DNA of 64,000 nt. Origin: Chryseobacterium indicum (lineage in GTDB: Bacteria; Bacteroidota; Bacteroidia; Flavobacteriales; Weeksellaceae). The stretch lies in the NCBI RefSeq assembly GCF_021504595.1, contig NZ_JACSGT010000001.1, positions 1,240,001 to 1,304,000 of the forward strand, in the 5' to 3' direction. A program made the translations under genes and the position numbers. Positions within the stretch are counted from its first letter, which is position 1. Each line of letters begins with the position of its first letter. Shown in pieces: positions 33,478-41,594 of the stretch. The notes beneath the pieces are model-generated. The model saw nothing but the letters and a program-made list of their open reading frames with translations, made no database searches and was not told where the DNA came from.

Positions 33478-33485
33478 TATATTTG
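33478..33485 (+). promoter_or_regulatory. -7 box of the tRNA-fMet array
   Basis: TATATTTG matches TAnnTTTG and lies 11 bp before the first tRNA base. No clear TTG is found at -33. Confidence 0.65.
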
Positions 33486-33496
33486 CAGTCCAATAT

Positions 33497-33569
<73 letters not shown>

Positions 33570-33608
33570 CTAAGTAAACGTTTGTCGGTAACGTTTTTAA
33601 AAATATAC

Positions 33609-33681
<73 letters not shown>

Positions 33682-33717
33682 CTAAGACAGTGTTTCGGTA
33701 ACACTCTAAAAATACAC

Positions 33718-33790
<73 letters not shown>

Positions 33791-33826
33791 CTAAGACAAC
33801 GCTTCGGTGGCGTTCAGAAAATACAC

Positions 33827-33899
<73 letters not shown>

Positions 33900-33906
33900 C
33901 TATTTT

Positions 33907-33942
33907 AAAAGAGTATTGCAGATTTTTGCGATACTCTTTTTT
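33907..33942 (+). terminator. Terminator of the tRNA array
   Basis: AAAAGAGTAT pairs with ATACTCTTTT, with an inner GC/GC pair (one mismatch between), ending in T6. Confidence 0.88.
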
Positions 33943-34015
33943 ATTTATGCGAGCCGGCAAATGCTTTTGTGGCTTAATTTGTGCAGGTATTGTGATACAC
34001 TTAAATCATTATATT

Positions 34016-34426
34016 ATGTATAAAAAAATTCTCGCAGGTTTGGGCGGAGCAATCGCATTGAACCTTCTGCACGAAACCATCAGGAAAAATTTTGATAATG
34101 TCCCCGAAATTAATAAAGTGGGAGAAGAAGCTTTAAATAAAACTTTGGCGAAAGCTGATGCAGAAATTACAGATCATGATAAGCTGTATGCTGCAACCTT
34201 AGCCGGAGATATTATTGGCAACGGAATGTATTATGCAACTACTGCCACAACAGGTTTTAATATCGCTTCAGGATTGGCAATGGGAATCGGAGCCATTACA
34301 CTGCCGCAAAAGATGGGTCTGGATGAAAATCCTGTCGCTGAAAATACTCAAAAGAAAGTAATGACGGTGGCTTATTATCTTTTCGGAGCTATTGTTACTA
34401 AATTTATTTACGATAAAATTAAATAA
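34016..34426 (+). CDS. Small membrane-associated protein of unknown function (136 aa)
   Basis: Start taken at ATG 34016 (MYKKILAGLGGAIALNLLHE); the longer frame from 33926 would overlap the tRNA terminator. A glycine- and alanine-rich hydrophobic N-terminus (about 4-20) and further weakly hydrophobic stretches (GDIIGNGMYYATTATTGFN, ASGLAMGIGAITLP, VMTVAYYLFGAIVTKFIYD) suggest three or four short membrane helices. I recall similar unnamed proteins in flavobacteria. Single-gene unit with its own terminator. Confidence 0.75.
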   Translation: MYKKILAGLGGAIALNLLHETIRKNFDNVPEINKVGEEALNKTLAKADAEITDHDKLYAATLAGDIIGNGMYYATTATTGFNIASGLAMGIGAITLPQKMGLDENPVAENTQKKVMTVAYYLFGAIVTKFIYDKIK

Positions 34427-34444
34427 TTTTTTCCACGAAAATTT

Positions 34445-34470
34445 GCCACAGAAAACTGTGGCATTTTTTT
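34445..34470 (+). terminator. Terminator of the 136-aa gene
   Basis: GCCACAG and CTGTGGC form a 7-bp stem with loop AAAA, followed by A and T7. Its last bases touch the 3' end of the convergent gene. Confidence 0.88.
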
Positions 34471-34675
34471 ACATTTTTTTCAGGGAAGAAGCTTTGTGTA
34501 CGGCTGATTTTCCTGTTTTTTCGCTCAAGACTTCATATTGTGGTTCGTCCTCTGTAGCTCTTCTCTGCTTATCCATGAATACAAAGTCTTTTTTATGAAT
34601 TTTTGTAATCTTTCCGTGAGTTTCTCCGTTGCTGGAATTCCATCTCACCATGTCTCCTTTTTTTAATGTGCTCAT
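34469..34675 (-). CDS. DUF2945 / HVA1-type TUDOR-like small protein
   Basis: Start taken at ATG 34675 (MSTLKKGDMVRWNSSNGETH), which begins right at the conserved domain; an ATG 15 codons upstream is possible. The 68-aa protein carries the whole fold: KGDMVRWNSSNGETHGKITK, then a DFVFMDKQRRATEDEPQYEV strand pair, and SAVHKASSLKKM. The family (hypervirulence-associated protein, TUDOR-like) is widespread in bacteria and fungi, and its bacterial role is unknown. Confidence 0.87.
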   Translation of the reverse strand: MSTLKKGDMVRWNSSNGETHGKITKIHKKDFVFMDKQRRATEDEPQYEVLSEKTGKSAVHKASSLKKM

Positions 34676-34818
34676 TTTGTTTTGATTTGGTAGTGATGTA
34701 CCATTCAGTTTTTGTGCCATATTTTAAAGTTTATACGAGGAAGATTTGGCTGCGCTTATTTAAATGACATAAGGTCACATAAGTTTTGTGAGTTATTTAA
34801 AAATAAAGATCACATAAG

Positions 34819-35317
34819 AGAAAATCAAAGATTTTCAGAAACTAATGTGTTCGCAGATCAATAAGTTCTCATGTGGCTTATGTGTTAAATTAAAATATCT
34901 CAAATTTTCAAAATAATAAAAGTCAGAGTTTTCAAAATTAATATGTTCTTCTATTCTGAATGCCAATCAAATAAAAACTCATGTGATTTATTTATTTAAA
35001 TTAAAATTTACCTCCGAAACTAAAACTTTGAACTACAGATTTATAATTAGAATAAAACTGGAACTCATAAAAAGTTTTCCTATCGCATAATAGAAAATCA
35101 AAGATTTTCAGAAAACTAATGTGTTCTTCTATGCTGTATGCCGATCAAATAAAACTAATGTGACTTATGTGTTAAATTAAAATATTTCAAATTTTCAAAA
35201 TAATAAAAGTCAGAGCTTTCAAAACTAACATGTTCTTGTATGTTGAATGCCAATCAAATAAAAACTCATGTGACTTATGTATTTAAATTAAAATTTACCT
35301 CCGAAACTAAAACTTTG
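34819..35317. repeat. Direct duplication of a noncoding unit, 273-bp offset
   Basis: Unit A (34819-35030) and unit B (35092-35317) share almost the whole course: AGAAAATCAAAGATTTTCAG, CTAATGTGTTC, a shared AATTTTCAAAATAATAAAAG block, TGCCAATCAAATAAAAACTC and TTACCTCCGAAACTAAAACT. Small substitutions and a short deletion separate them. No ORF runs through either unit. The 34676-35386 gap holds nothing else recognisable besides the terminator at its right end. Confidence 0.85.
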
Positions 35318-35330
35318 GTAGATTTATAAA

Positions 35331-35359
35331 TAAAAAATCCTGCTTCAAAAAGCAGGATC
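35331..35359 (-). terminator. Terminator of the 193-aa secreted-protein gene
   Basis: On the minus strand, ATCCTGCTT pairs with AAGCAGGAT around a 4-nt loop, followed by a T6 run. Confidence 0.9.
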
Positions 35360-35386
35360 TCGTATCATTTAATTAAAAAAAATAAA

Positions 35387-35968
35387 TTATTGCGCTAGCT
35401 GATTGAAAGGCTTAAGTGCATTATCATCAGCCATTGTCTGCCCGATAAAATCTTTCTTCTGATTTCCTTTCATTCTGTTAGCTGCATCATTTCCGTTAAA
35501 GAAAGACTCGCTTAGTTTTGTGGTGATCTCAGAAGGGTTAAATTCAAATTTTGTATCACCGTCCACTCCAAGATATCCGTTCTTTCTTGTAAGATTAGTG
35601 ATGTAGTTGTTATAGTTGATCAGAGTGCCTCTGAACATATTATTGTGATATTCCATGCACTTTTTTGCTTTTTTGGAAGAATTGTTCAGAATGCAGTTGT
35701 TCATATTTCCTCTGTACAGTTTCCATTCAAGCTCTACCTTTCCGTATTCTTTTGCCAGAGCGGTTTTGCCGTTAGAAAGAATGTTCGGATTGTTTTCTTT
35801 TTCACTGACCTCTTTTAAATGTTTAATAACTAAAGGAACTGTATTTTCGATTTTGTTTTTAGCTTCGCCTACTGCGCTGAAATCTGCTGCCGGAGAACCT
35901 TTCTTTTGAGCGGTAGTAATGTTAAAAATAAGTAATAATAGTACAATTAATAAATTATATCTTTTCAT
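35387..35968 (-). CDS. Secreted protein of unknown function (193 aa)
   Basis: Clear signal peptide (residues 1-20, LLIVLLLLIFNITTAQ). The mature part is helical and polar, with two cysteines (NNCILNN and KKCMEYH, about C92 and C103) that might form one disulfide bridge. No known domain or sorting signal is seen, so a periplasmic location is inferred. I do not recognise the family. It is a single-gene unit with its own terminator, divergent from the TolC operon. Confidence 0.78.
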   Translation of the reverse strand: MKRYNLLIVLLLLIFNITTAQKKGSPAADFSAVGEAKNKIENTVPLVIKHLKEVSEKENNPNILSNGKTALAKEYGKVELEWKLYRGNMNNCILNNSSKKAKKCMEYHNNMFRGTLINYNNYITNLTRKNGYLGVDGDTKFEFNPSEITTKLSESFFNGNDAANRMKGNQKKDFIGQTMADDNALKPFNQLAQ

Positions 35969-36200
35969 GAGAAATTTTTAAAGCACTAAAATAAATATAA
36001 TTTCTCAGTTTAAACAAATACATTTTAAATTTATTTAATAAAAATTAACAATTTTATAACGTAAGTGGTTCATTATTGTTAAAATGATGTTTTTAAACTT
36101 TTTATGAAAGTCATTTTTTACAATGATTCCCCCAAATTCTTATATATTTTTAATATCTTTAAGGGAACAACACACGATACTAAAATCACATTTTAAGGCT

Positions 36201-37625
36201 ATGAATCATAAGATTATTGCTTTTTCTTTATTATGTACCACAAAATTATTCTGCCAGCAGCTTACTTTGCAGCAATGTATAGAAAAAGGAAAACAGAATA
36301 ATGTCGCTGTAAAACTGGCAGAACAGTCTTTGGAAACAAGGCAGAAAATAGCACAGTCGAGCAAAAACAATATTCTTCCCAAAGTCGATTTTCTTGGCGG
36401 ATATAACTACATCGGAGAACCCATCAGAGTAAATCTTCAGCAGGTAAAAGACGGAATTGTAGAAGGTTCAGCCAGTCAGAGTGCCTATTCTGCCAATGCG
36501 GCTTATCAGCAGATCACAGGAAATCCGCTTCCGCAGCAGGTTCAGAATGTTATTTATCAGACTTCAAAAGATATTATCAGTGCGGTTTATCCCAATTACA
36601 ATCCGGCGATTGCCAAACAGAGTTATTTTCTTGCCGGAATCCTTGTAAGACAGCCCATTTATCTCGGTGGAAAGCTGAATGCTTCGAGAGAACTTTCGAA
36701 ACAGCAGGTGGAAAGCGGGAAAGCCAATCTGGAATCTATTCAGAATCTTAATTCTTACAATATTTCGCTGAACTATATTCAGATCATGTACCTTAATTCC
36801 ATGATCAAAAAGCAGGAAAAAATGGCGGAAGCTCTGGAAAGCAATGAAAAGTATGCACAAAACCTTCTGAAAGCGGAGATTATCCCGCCTTATCTTAAAA
36901 ACTGGTCAGATATTGCCAAAATTCAGGGCGAAACTACTCTTAAAAATTTACGGCTTGAAAAGGAAAACACGTTACTGACTTTAAAAGATCTGATGGGAAT
37001 TCCTCTTGATGAACCTTTAGAAATTAATGAAGAATTAAATGAAAATATTGAAGTCAACAGTTTTGGTTCCTCAGATAAAAATACCGATCTGAAATTATTA
37101 CAAAGTAAGAAAAAAGAAGCACAAACCACGAACGATATTACGAAATCTCTGTCTAAACCCAATATTTTTGCCATTGGAAATTACCAGTTTTTCAGAAATG
37201 ATCTTCCTTTAATCACGCCGCCGTGGTTAGTGGGAGTAGAAGTTCAGTGGACTCTTTTTGATCCTGAAAGAAGATCCAGAAATCAGGCTTCTGAATCTTT
37301 GGTGAAAGAAGCAGATCTGTTAATTGACCAGAAACAGAAATCGGTGGATCTTGCTGTCAGAATTTCTGAAAACAAGCTCATCAGTTTCAAAGAGCAGAAA
37401 GAAACTTTGGATCTTGCAAGAAAGCAGGCATATACTACCACAGAAATGGTGAGAAAAAGAATGGAAAACAGCCTTTCTTCCGTAAAAGATGTAAACGATG
37501 CACTACAGCTTCAGTATGAGGCAGAGAAATTGTATTACACTTCTTTGGTGGCCTATCAGACTGTGGTGGCAACTTATTTTTATATTACAGGAAACGTCGA
37601 AAATATTACCAATTACATTCCCTAA
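36201..37625 (+). CDS. TolC-family outer-membrane efflux protein
   Basis: Start taken at ATG 36201 (MNHKIIAFSLLCTTKLFCQQ), which gives a signal peptide; the in-frame ATG at 36123 adds 26 residues before it. The 474-aa protein has two TolC/OEP repeats: LTLQQCIEKGKQNNVAVKLAEQSL, then long helices, a beta-barrel segment (ILVRQPIYLGGKLNASRELS), and a second half with WTLFDPERRSRNQASESLVK. It forms the outer-membrane channel of a tripartite exporter whose adaptor and permeases follow within 5-25 bp. Confidence 0.92.
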   Translation: MNHKIIAFSLLCTTKLFCQQLTLQQCIEKGKQNNVAVKLAEQSLETRQKIAQSSKNNILPKVDFLGGYNYIGEPIRVNLQQVKDGIVEGSASQSAYSANAAYQQITGNPLPQQVQNVIYQTSKDIISAVYPNYNPAIAKQSYFLAGILVRQPIYLGGKLNASRELSKQQVESGKANLESIQNLNSYNISLNYIQIMYLNSMIKKQEKMAEALESNEKYAQNLLKAEIIPPYLKNWSDIAKIQGETTLKNLRLEKENTLLTLKDLMGIPLDEPLEINEELNENIEVNSFGSSDKNTDLKLLQSKKKEAQTTNDITKSLSKPNIFAIGNYQFFRNDLPLITPPWLVGVEVQWTLFDPERRSRNQASESLVKEADLLIDQKQKSVDLAVRISENKLISFKEQKETLDLARKQAYTTTEMVRKRMENSLSSVKDVNDALQLQYEAEKLYYTSLVAYQTVVATYFYITGNVENITNYIP

Positions 37626-37630
37626 ACAAG

Positions 37631-38629
37631 ATGAAAAATTTTATAAAAAATTACTGGGCAGTATGTATTCCAATTGTTGTATTAGTCATCGCGCTGATTT
37701 ATCTTCTTCAGAACAAATCTTCCGAAAGCAGCAGCAAAGATGCGGTTATAGGAATGGTAGACGCTGAATTTGTAGACGTTTCGGCTTCACTTCCGGGTAG
37801 AGTTTTGGAGCTTTTGGTAAAGGAAGGCGATGATGTAAAGGAAGGACAGATCATTGCACAGATGAAAACCTCCGAGATTGAAAGCATACAGTCTCAGGTT
37901 TCAGAAGCGGTGAAAATTGCACAGAATCAACTGGATAAAGTGAATCGCGGAGTAGAACCGGAAGTATTGAAATCAGCCGAGAATTTACAGCAGATTGCGA
38001 AACAGCAGATGGATCTGATGTCTAAAACGTACAGCCGTTTTCAGAATCTGTATGCTGAAGGAGTGGTCTCCGGACAGGAACGAGATGTTATTTATTTCAA
38101 ATACAAAGCAGCCCAGAAAGAACTGGAAACAGCTAATCTTAATGTTCAGCTTTTGAAAAGAGGAAACAATGAAGAGCTTAAAAACTCGGCACAGTCGGTT
38201 TTAAATCAGGCAAAAAGTGCAGATGAACTTACGCAGGAAATAAAAGACAATGCTTCTATAAAAGCACCTGCTTCCGGAATTATTTCTACGGTAATTGCCA
38301 AAAAAGGAGAAATGGTAAATGCGGGGTATCCGATGATGACAATTCAGAAAGATCAGTCTTTTTTTGTCAAATTTAATCTTCGCCAGAATCAGATGACGAA
38401 AATAAATAAAGGAAGTCTGGTGACCATGAAAGTTCCCGGCTGTACGCCTGAAAAAGTTCAGGGAAGAGTGGCAGAACTGGCTCCGGCTTTAGGCTATGCA
38501 GACTGGGTTCCGGAAAAGCAGAACGGAGAATTTGAACTCAGAACGTTTCAGATCAAAGTAAGACCGGAAAACGCAGGTTCCATCAAAGGACTTCGTTCAG
38601 GAATGACGGCACAGCTTATTTTTCAATAA
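37631..38629 (+). CDS. HlyD-family membrane fusion (adaptor) protein
   Basis: A 332-aa protein with an N-terminal membrane anchor (residues about 8-26, AVCIPIVVLVIALIYLLQ), a biotinyl/lipoyl-like half (VSASLPGRVLELLVKEGDDV), a coiled-coil hairpin (about 75-185), a second lipoyl half (SIKAPASGIISTVIAKKGE), and a C-terminal beta domain ending GLRSGMTAQLIF. It links the inner-membrane permeases to the TolC channel. It overlaps no neighbour and starts 5 bp after tolC. Confidence 0.92.
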   Translation: MKNFIKNYWAVCIPIVVLVIALIYLLQNKSSESSSKDAVIGMVDAEFVDVSASLPGRVLELLVKEGDDVKEGQIIAQMKTSEIESIQSQVSEAVKIAQNQLDKVNRGVEPEVLKSAENLQQIAKQQMDLMSKTYSRFQNLYAEGVVSGQERDVIYFKYKAAQKELETANLNVQLLKRGNNEELKNSAQSVLNQAKSADELTQEIKDNASIKAPASGIISTVIAKKGEMVNAGYPMMTIQKDQSFFVKFNLRQNQMTKINKGSLVTMKVPGCTPEKVQGRVAELAPALGYADWVPEKQNGEFELRTFQIKVRPENAGSIKGLRSGMTAQLIFQ

Positions 38630-38649
38630 TTTAATTCACAAGAAGAACC

Positions 38650-39816
38650 TTGAAAACAATCAGCCAGATTATCATTCGGGAGTGGAAACGGATTTTTTCG
38701 ATTCCGAATTTTTATGTGGTTTTACTGGTCATTCCACCCATAATATTTCTTTTTTACGGATTAATTTACCAGAAGCAGTTTGCAAAAGAACTTCCGATGG
38801 CAGTTTGGGATGAAGATCAGTCTTCTGTTTCCAGACAGCTTACGGATATGATGGATCACAGCGATCTTATTCATATTACACAAAAGGTTTCAAGCAATAC
38901 GGAAATAGAAAAGTTAATGAAAGAGGGAAAGATTTTCGGAGCTGTACATTTTCCTAAAAATCTGGAGTCGGATGTTAAAAAAAATCATCAGTCAAACATT
39001 ACTTTGTATACCAACGGAGCGTATCTGGTTCCTGCAAAAATGATTTATAAAGGAGCCGCCGAAGTCATTATAAAAGGTGGTCTTGCCGTAGTTCTCCAGA
39101 AAGCAGAAAAGCAGGGAATGCCTGCTGAACAGGCAACAGCTTTGGTTCAGCCGATAAAACTGAATACCACAACGCTCTACAATCCGGATTTTAATTATCA
39201 GATGTATTTAACGCCCGGACTGATTACGGTTGGTCTTCAAATGGCTTTGGTCGTAGCTTCTGTTTTAATTTTAAATCTTGAATTTAAACGGAATACAATT
39301 GATGAACTGTTAAAAATTTCCGCTTCTTCCTCACAGATCGTAGTCGGAAAAACACTTGCTCATCTTTGCATTTCATGGATTCTCTTTGTATTGGTTGCTT
39401 ACATTGTATTTCCTGTTTTTGAACTGGGAAAACCGCAGACCGATTTCAATTTTTTCCTGATCTATACTTTAATGTCTTTAGCCTGCATCGGCATCGGAAT
39501 GATGCTTTCCGCAATATCCAATAATCTGCTATTTGTAACCGATGTGGCTTTGTTTTTTACTTCTCCGGCTTTTGTTTTCAGCGGTTTTACATTTCCGCGC
39601 TGGGCGATGCCTTGGTACGATCAGTTTTATGCAGACATTATGCCTTATACCCACTTTCTGGATGGTTTTATTAAGCTTTATTTCATGGAGCTTCCTTTAT
39701 CATATGCAATGCCTGAGATTTTTAAACTGCTGATTTTTATCGGAGTAACATTTCCTTTAAGCATTGTGTTTTTTCAGAGAAAAATTAATAACTATCTTAA
39801 AGAAAAGAGCGTATGA
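38650..39816 (+). CDS. ABC-2-type permease, first of pair
   Basis: A 388-aa inner-membrane protein starting with TTG at 38650, encoding MKTISQIIIREWKRIF, the usual family start; no nearby ATG fits. One N-terminal helix (about 20-38) is followed by a large periplasmic domain (about 45-180) and five C-terminal helices, the YhgE/YbhS-like ABC-2 layout. Such permeases normally pair with a separate ATP-binding subunit. No ATPase gene exists in this operon. Overlaps the next gene by 4 bp (ATGA). Confidence 0.9.
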   Translation: MKTISQIIIREWKRIFSIPNFYVVLLVIPPIIFLFYGLIYQKQFAKELPMAVWDEDQSSVSRQLTDMMDHSDLIHITQKVSSNTEIEKLMKEGKIFGAVHFPKNLESDVKKNHQSNITLYTNGAYLVPAKMIYKGAAEVIIKGGLAVVLQKAEKQGMPAEQATALVQPIKLNTTTLYNPDFNYQMYLTPGLITVGLQMALVVASVLILNLEFKRNTIDELLKISASSSQIVVGKTLAHLCISWILFVLVAYIVFPVFELGKPQTDFNFFLIYTLMSLACIGIGMMLSAISNNLLFVTDVALFFTSPAFVFSGFTFPRWAMPWYDQFYADIMPYTHFLDGFIKLYFMELPLSYAMPEIFKLLIFIGVTFPLSIVFFQRKINNYLKEKSV

Positions 39817-40985
39817 AGGAGATCATTGAAATATTTAAAAGAGAGCTTCGGAATGTTTCGAAAGATTCGAGTCTGTTTCTGATTTTGCTTCTCGCTCCGA
39901 TTCTGTACGCATTTATGTATGGAAGTATTTATTTAAACAAAGGTGAAGAAAAGGTAAAACTGGCGTTAATTGATGATGACGGAACCTCCATTTCCAGAAC
40001 ATTGACGCAGCAGTTCAATTCCACTTCCATGATTGAAATCGTTCCGGCTTCAAATATTGCCGAAGGACAGGAAAAAATGTATCAGGGGGAAGTTCAGGGG
40101 TATTTTTATATTCAGTCTGGATTCGAGAGAAATATTTTATCGCAGAAACAGGCAAATGTGAATATGGTTCTCAATGCTTCCCGTTTTTTACCTTCCAGCG
40201 ATTTACTCAGCACTGCGACCAAAGTATGTTTAACGGTTGGAGCAGGAGTGAGGAAAACGTACTTTAACAAACAGGGAATGGGAAAAGACGAATCCATGAA
40301 AATGACCAATCCCATCAATATGGATTACCGTCCGCTTTACAATGCGAGTATGACATATGGAGGGTTTCTGTTGCCCGGTTTATTGGCGATTATTCTTCAG
40401 CAGACACTTCTGATTGGCGTTGCGGCCGCTTTTACTTCAGAAAGGGAAGAAAATAAACTGCTGAATCTTTATGAAGTTTCGAAACAAAGCATTTCTAAAA
40501 TGATTTTTGGGAAAAGCATTCTTTACTTTTTTGCTTTTATGATTTTCGGATTGTTTTTCGCTGTAGTGAATTTCTCTGTTTTCGGAGTTGAAATTCGCGG
40601 AAACGCCATTGATCTTGCGGTAATTTTTGCGTTATTTATTTCCACAATTATTGTTTTCGGAATGCTGATCGGAAGCTTTTTTAAGACCAAACTGTTTGCA
40701 TTTCAGGTTCTTGTATTTTCCTCGTACCCGATATTTCTGATTACGGGATATTCTATGCCGTATCAGGCGCTGCCGAAATTTGTTCAGTTTTTGTCTGATG
40801 CTTTGCCGACATCGCCGTTTTTAAAGACCTTTATTTCTATTGTACAATCCGGAGGTTCGCTGTCAGACAATCTTCCGTCGGTCATTCATCTTATTATTTT
40901 ATGGATCATTTTTGAAGGTCTTCTGATTCTGAGAATAAAATATTTAGTCAGTTCATCAATAACAGAAAATAAAAATCGAGAGTAA
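39813..40985 (+). CDS. ABC-2-type permease, second of pair
   Basis: A 390-aa paralogue of the preceding permease with the same topology: N-terminal helix (about 20-37), periplasmic domain (about 45-190) and five helices from LLPGLLAIILQQTLLIGVAA onwards. The start overlaps the stop of the upstream gene (ATGA), typical of co-translated partners forming a heterodimeric membrane channel. Together with TolC and HlyD it would make a complete drug- or metabolite-export route if supplied with an ATPase from elsewhere. Substrate unknown. Confidence 0.9.
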   Translation: MKEIIEIFKRELRNVSKDSSLFLILLLAPILYAFMYGSIYLNKGEEKVKLALIDDDGTSISRTLTQQFNSTSMIEIVPASNIAEGQEKMYQGEVQGYFYIQSGFERNILSQKQANVNMVLNASRFLPSSDLLSTATKVCLTVGAGVRKTYFNKQGMGKDESMKMTNPINMDYRPLYNASMTYGGFLLPGLLAIILQQTLLIGVAAAFTSEREENKLLNLYEVSKQSISKMIFGKSILYFFAFMIFGLFFAVVNFSVFGVEIRGNAIDLAVIFALFISTIIVFGMLIGSFFKTKLFAFQVLVFSSYPIFLITGYSMPYQALPKFVQFLSDALPTSPFLKTFISIVQSGGSLSDNLPSVIHLIILWIIFEGLLILRIKYLVSSSITENKNRE

Positions 40986-41107
40986 TCTTTTTGGAGATCA
41001 ACGGATTTTTAGAACCAGGCAAATAATCCTACCAAAATTTCTTTAACAAATTTTAATAAAATTTATTTATTTGATTATCAAATATTTATATGTTTTAATC
41101 TTTTATC

Positions 41108-41168
41108 ACTAAAAAAATAGTTGTTTGGATGAATTTTATTTTTACATTTGTATAACTAATTTCTTAGT
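41108..41168 (+). promoter_or_regulatory. Two 14-bp operator-like dyads around the blaI promoter
   Basis: ACTAAAAAAATAGT (41108-41121) and ACTAATTTCTTAGT (41155-41168) are dyads of equal length with half-sites ACTA/TAGT. The first overlaps the -33 element and the second lies just after the -7 box. BlaI/MecI/CopY repressors bind such short dyads in their own promoters. Confidence 0.6.
41121..41150 (+). promoter_or_regulatory. Promoter of the blaI-M56 operon
   Basis: TTG at 41121-41123, a 19-bp spacer, and TACATTTG at 41143-41150 give a near-ideal Bacteroidota promoter. Confidence 0.75.
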
Positions 41169-41226
41169 GATATAAAATTTTCGTGAATATTTTTATGTCA
41201 CATTTAATGATAAAAATGAAAAGGAT

Positions 41227-41592
41227 ATGAAAATTCAGACTTTAACAAAAGCAGAAGAACAGGTGATGCAGTATTTATGGAAACTGGAAAAAGGATTTCT
41301 GAAAGACGTTCTTGATCTTTTCCCTGAACCGAAACCTCACACCAATACCGTTTCTACCATTTTAAAAGTACTGAAAGAAAAAGAATTTGTAGACTATAAT
41401 GTATACGGAAGACAGCATGAGTATTTTCCGTTGGTTTCTAAGGAGCAGTATTCCGGAAAAACCATTAAAAGTCTGGTGAAAAATTATTTCAAAGGATCTT
41501 ACAAAAGTGCCGTTTCTTTTCTGGTCGAAAAAAATGAAATGACGGTGGAAGATCTTGAGATGCTGTTAAACGAACTTAAAAAGAAAAACTAG
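41227..41592 (+). CDS. BlaI/MecI/CopY-family transcriptional repressor
   Basis: A 121-aa winged-helix repressor: LTKAEEQVMQYLWKLEKGFLKDVL, then PKPHTNTVSTILKVLKEKEFVDYN as recognition helix and wing, and a C-terminal dimerisation helix (SFLVEKNEMTVEDLEMLLNEL). The repressor keeps its own operon off until a BlaR1-type membrane protease causes its cleavage or inactivation. It is followed 2 bp later by such a protease gene, and two dyads flank its promoter. Confidence 0.94.
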   Translation: MKIQTLTKAEEQVMQYLWKLEKGFLKDVLDLFPEPKPHTNTVSTILKVLKEKEFVDYNVYGRQHEYFPLVSKEQYSGKTIKSLVKNYFKGSYKSAVSFLVEKNEMTVEDLEMLLNELKKKN

Positions 41593-41594
41593 CC

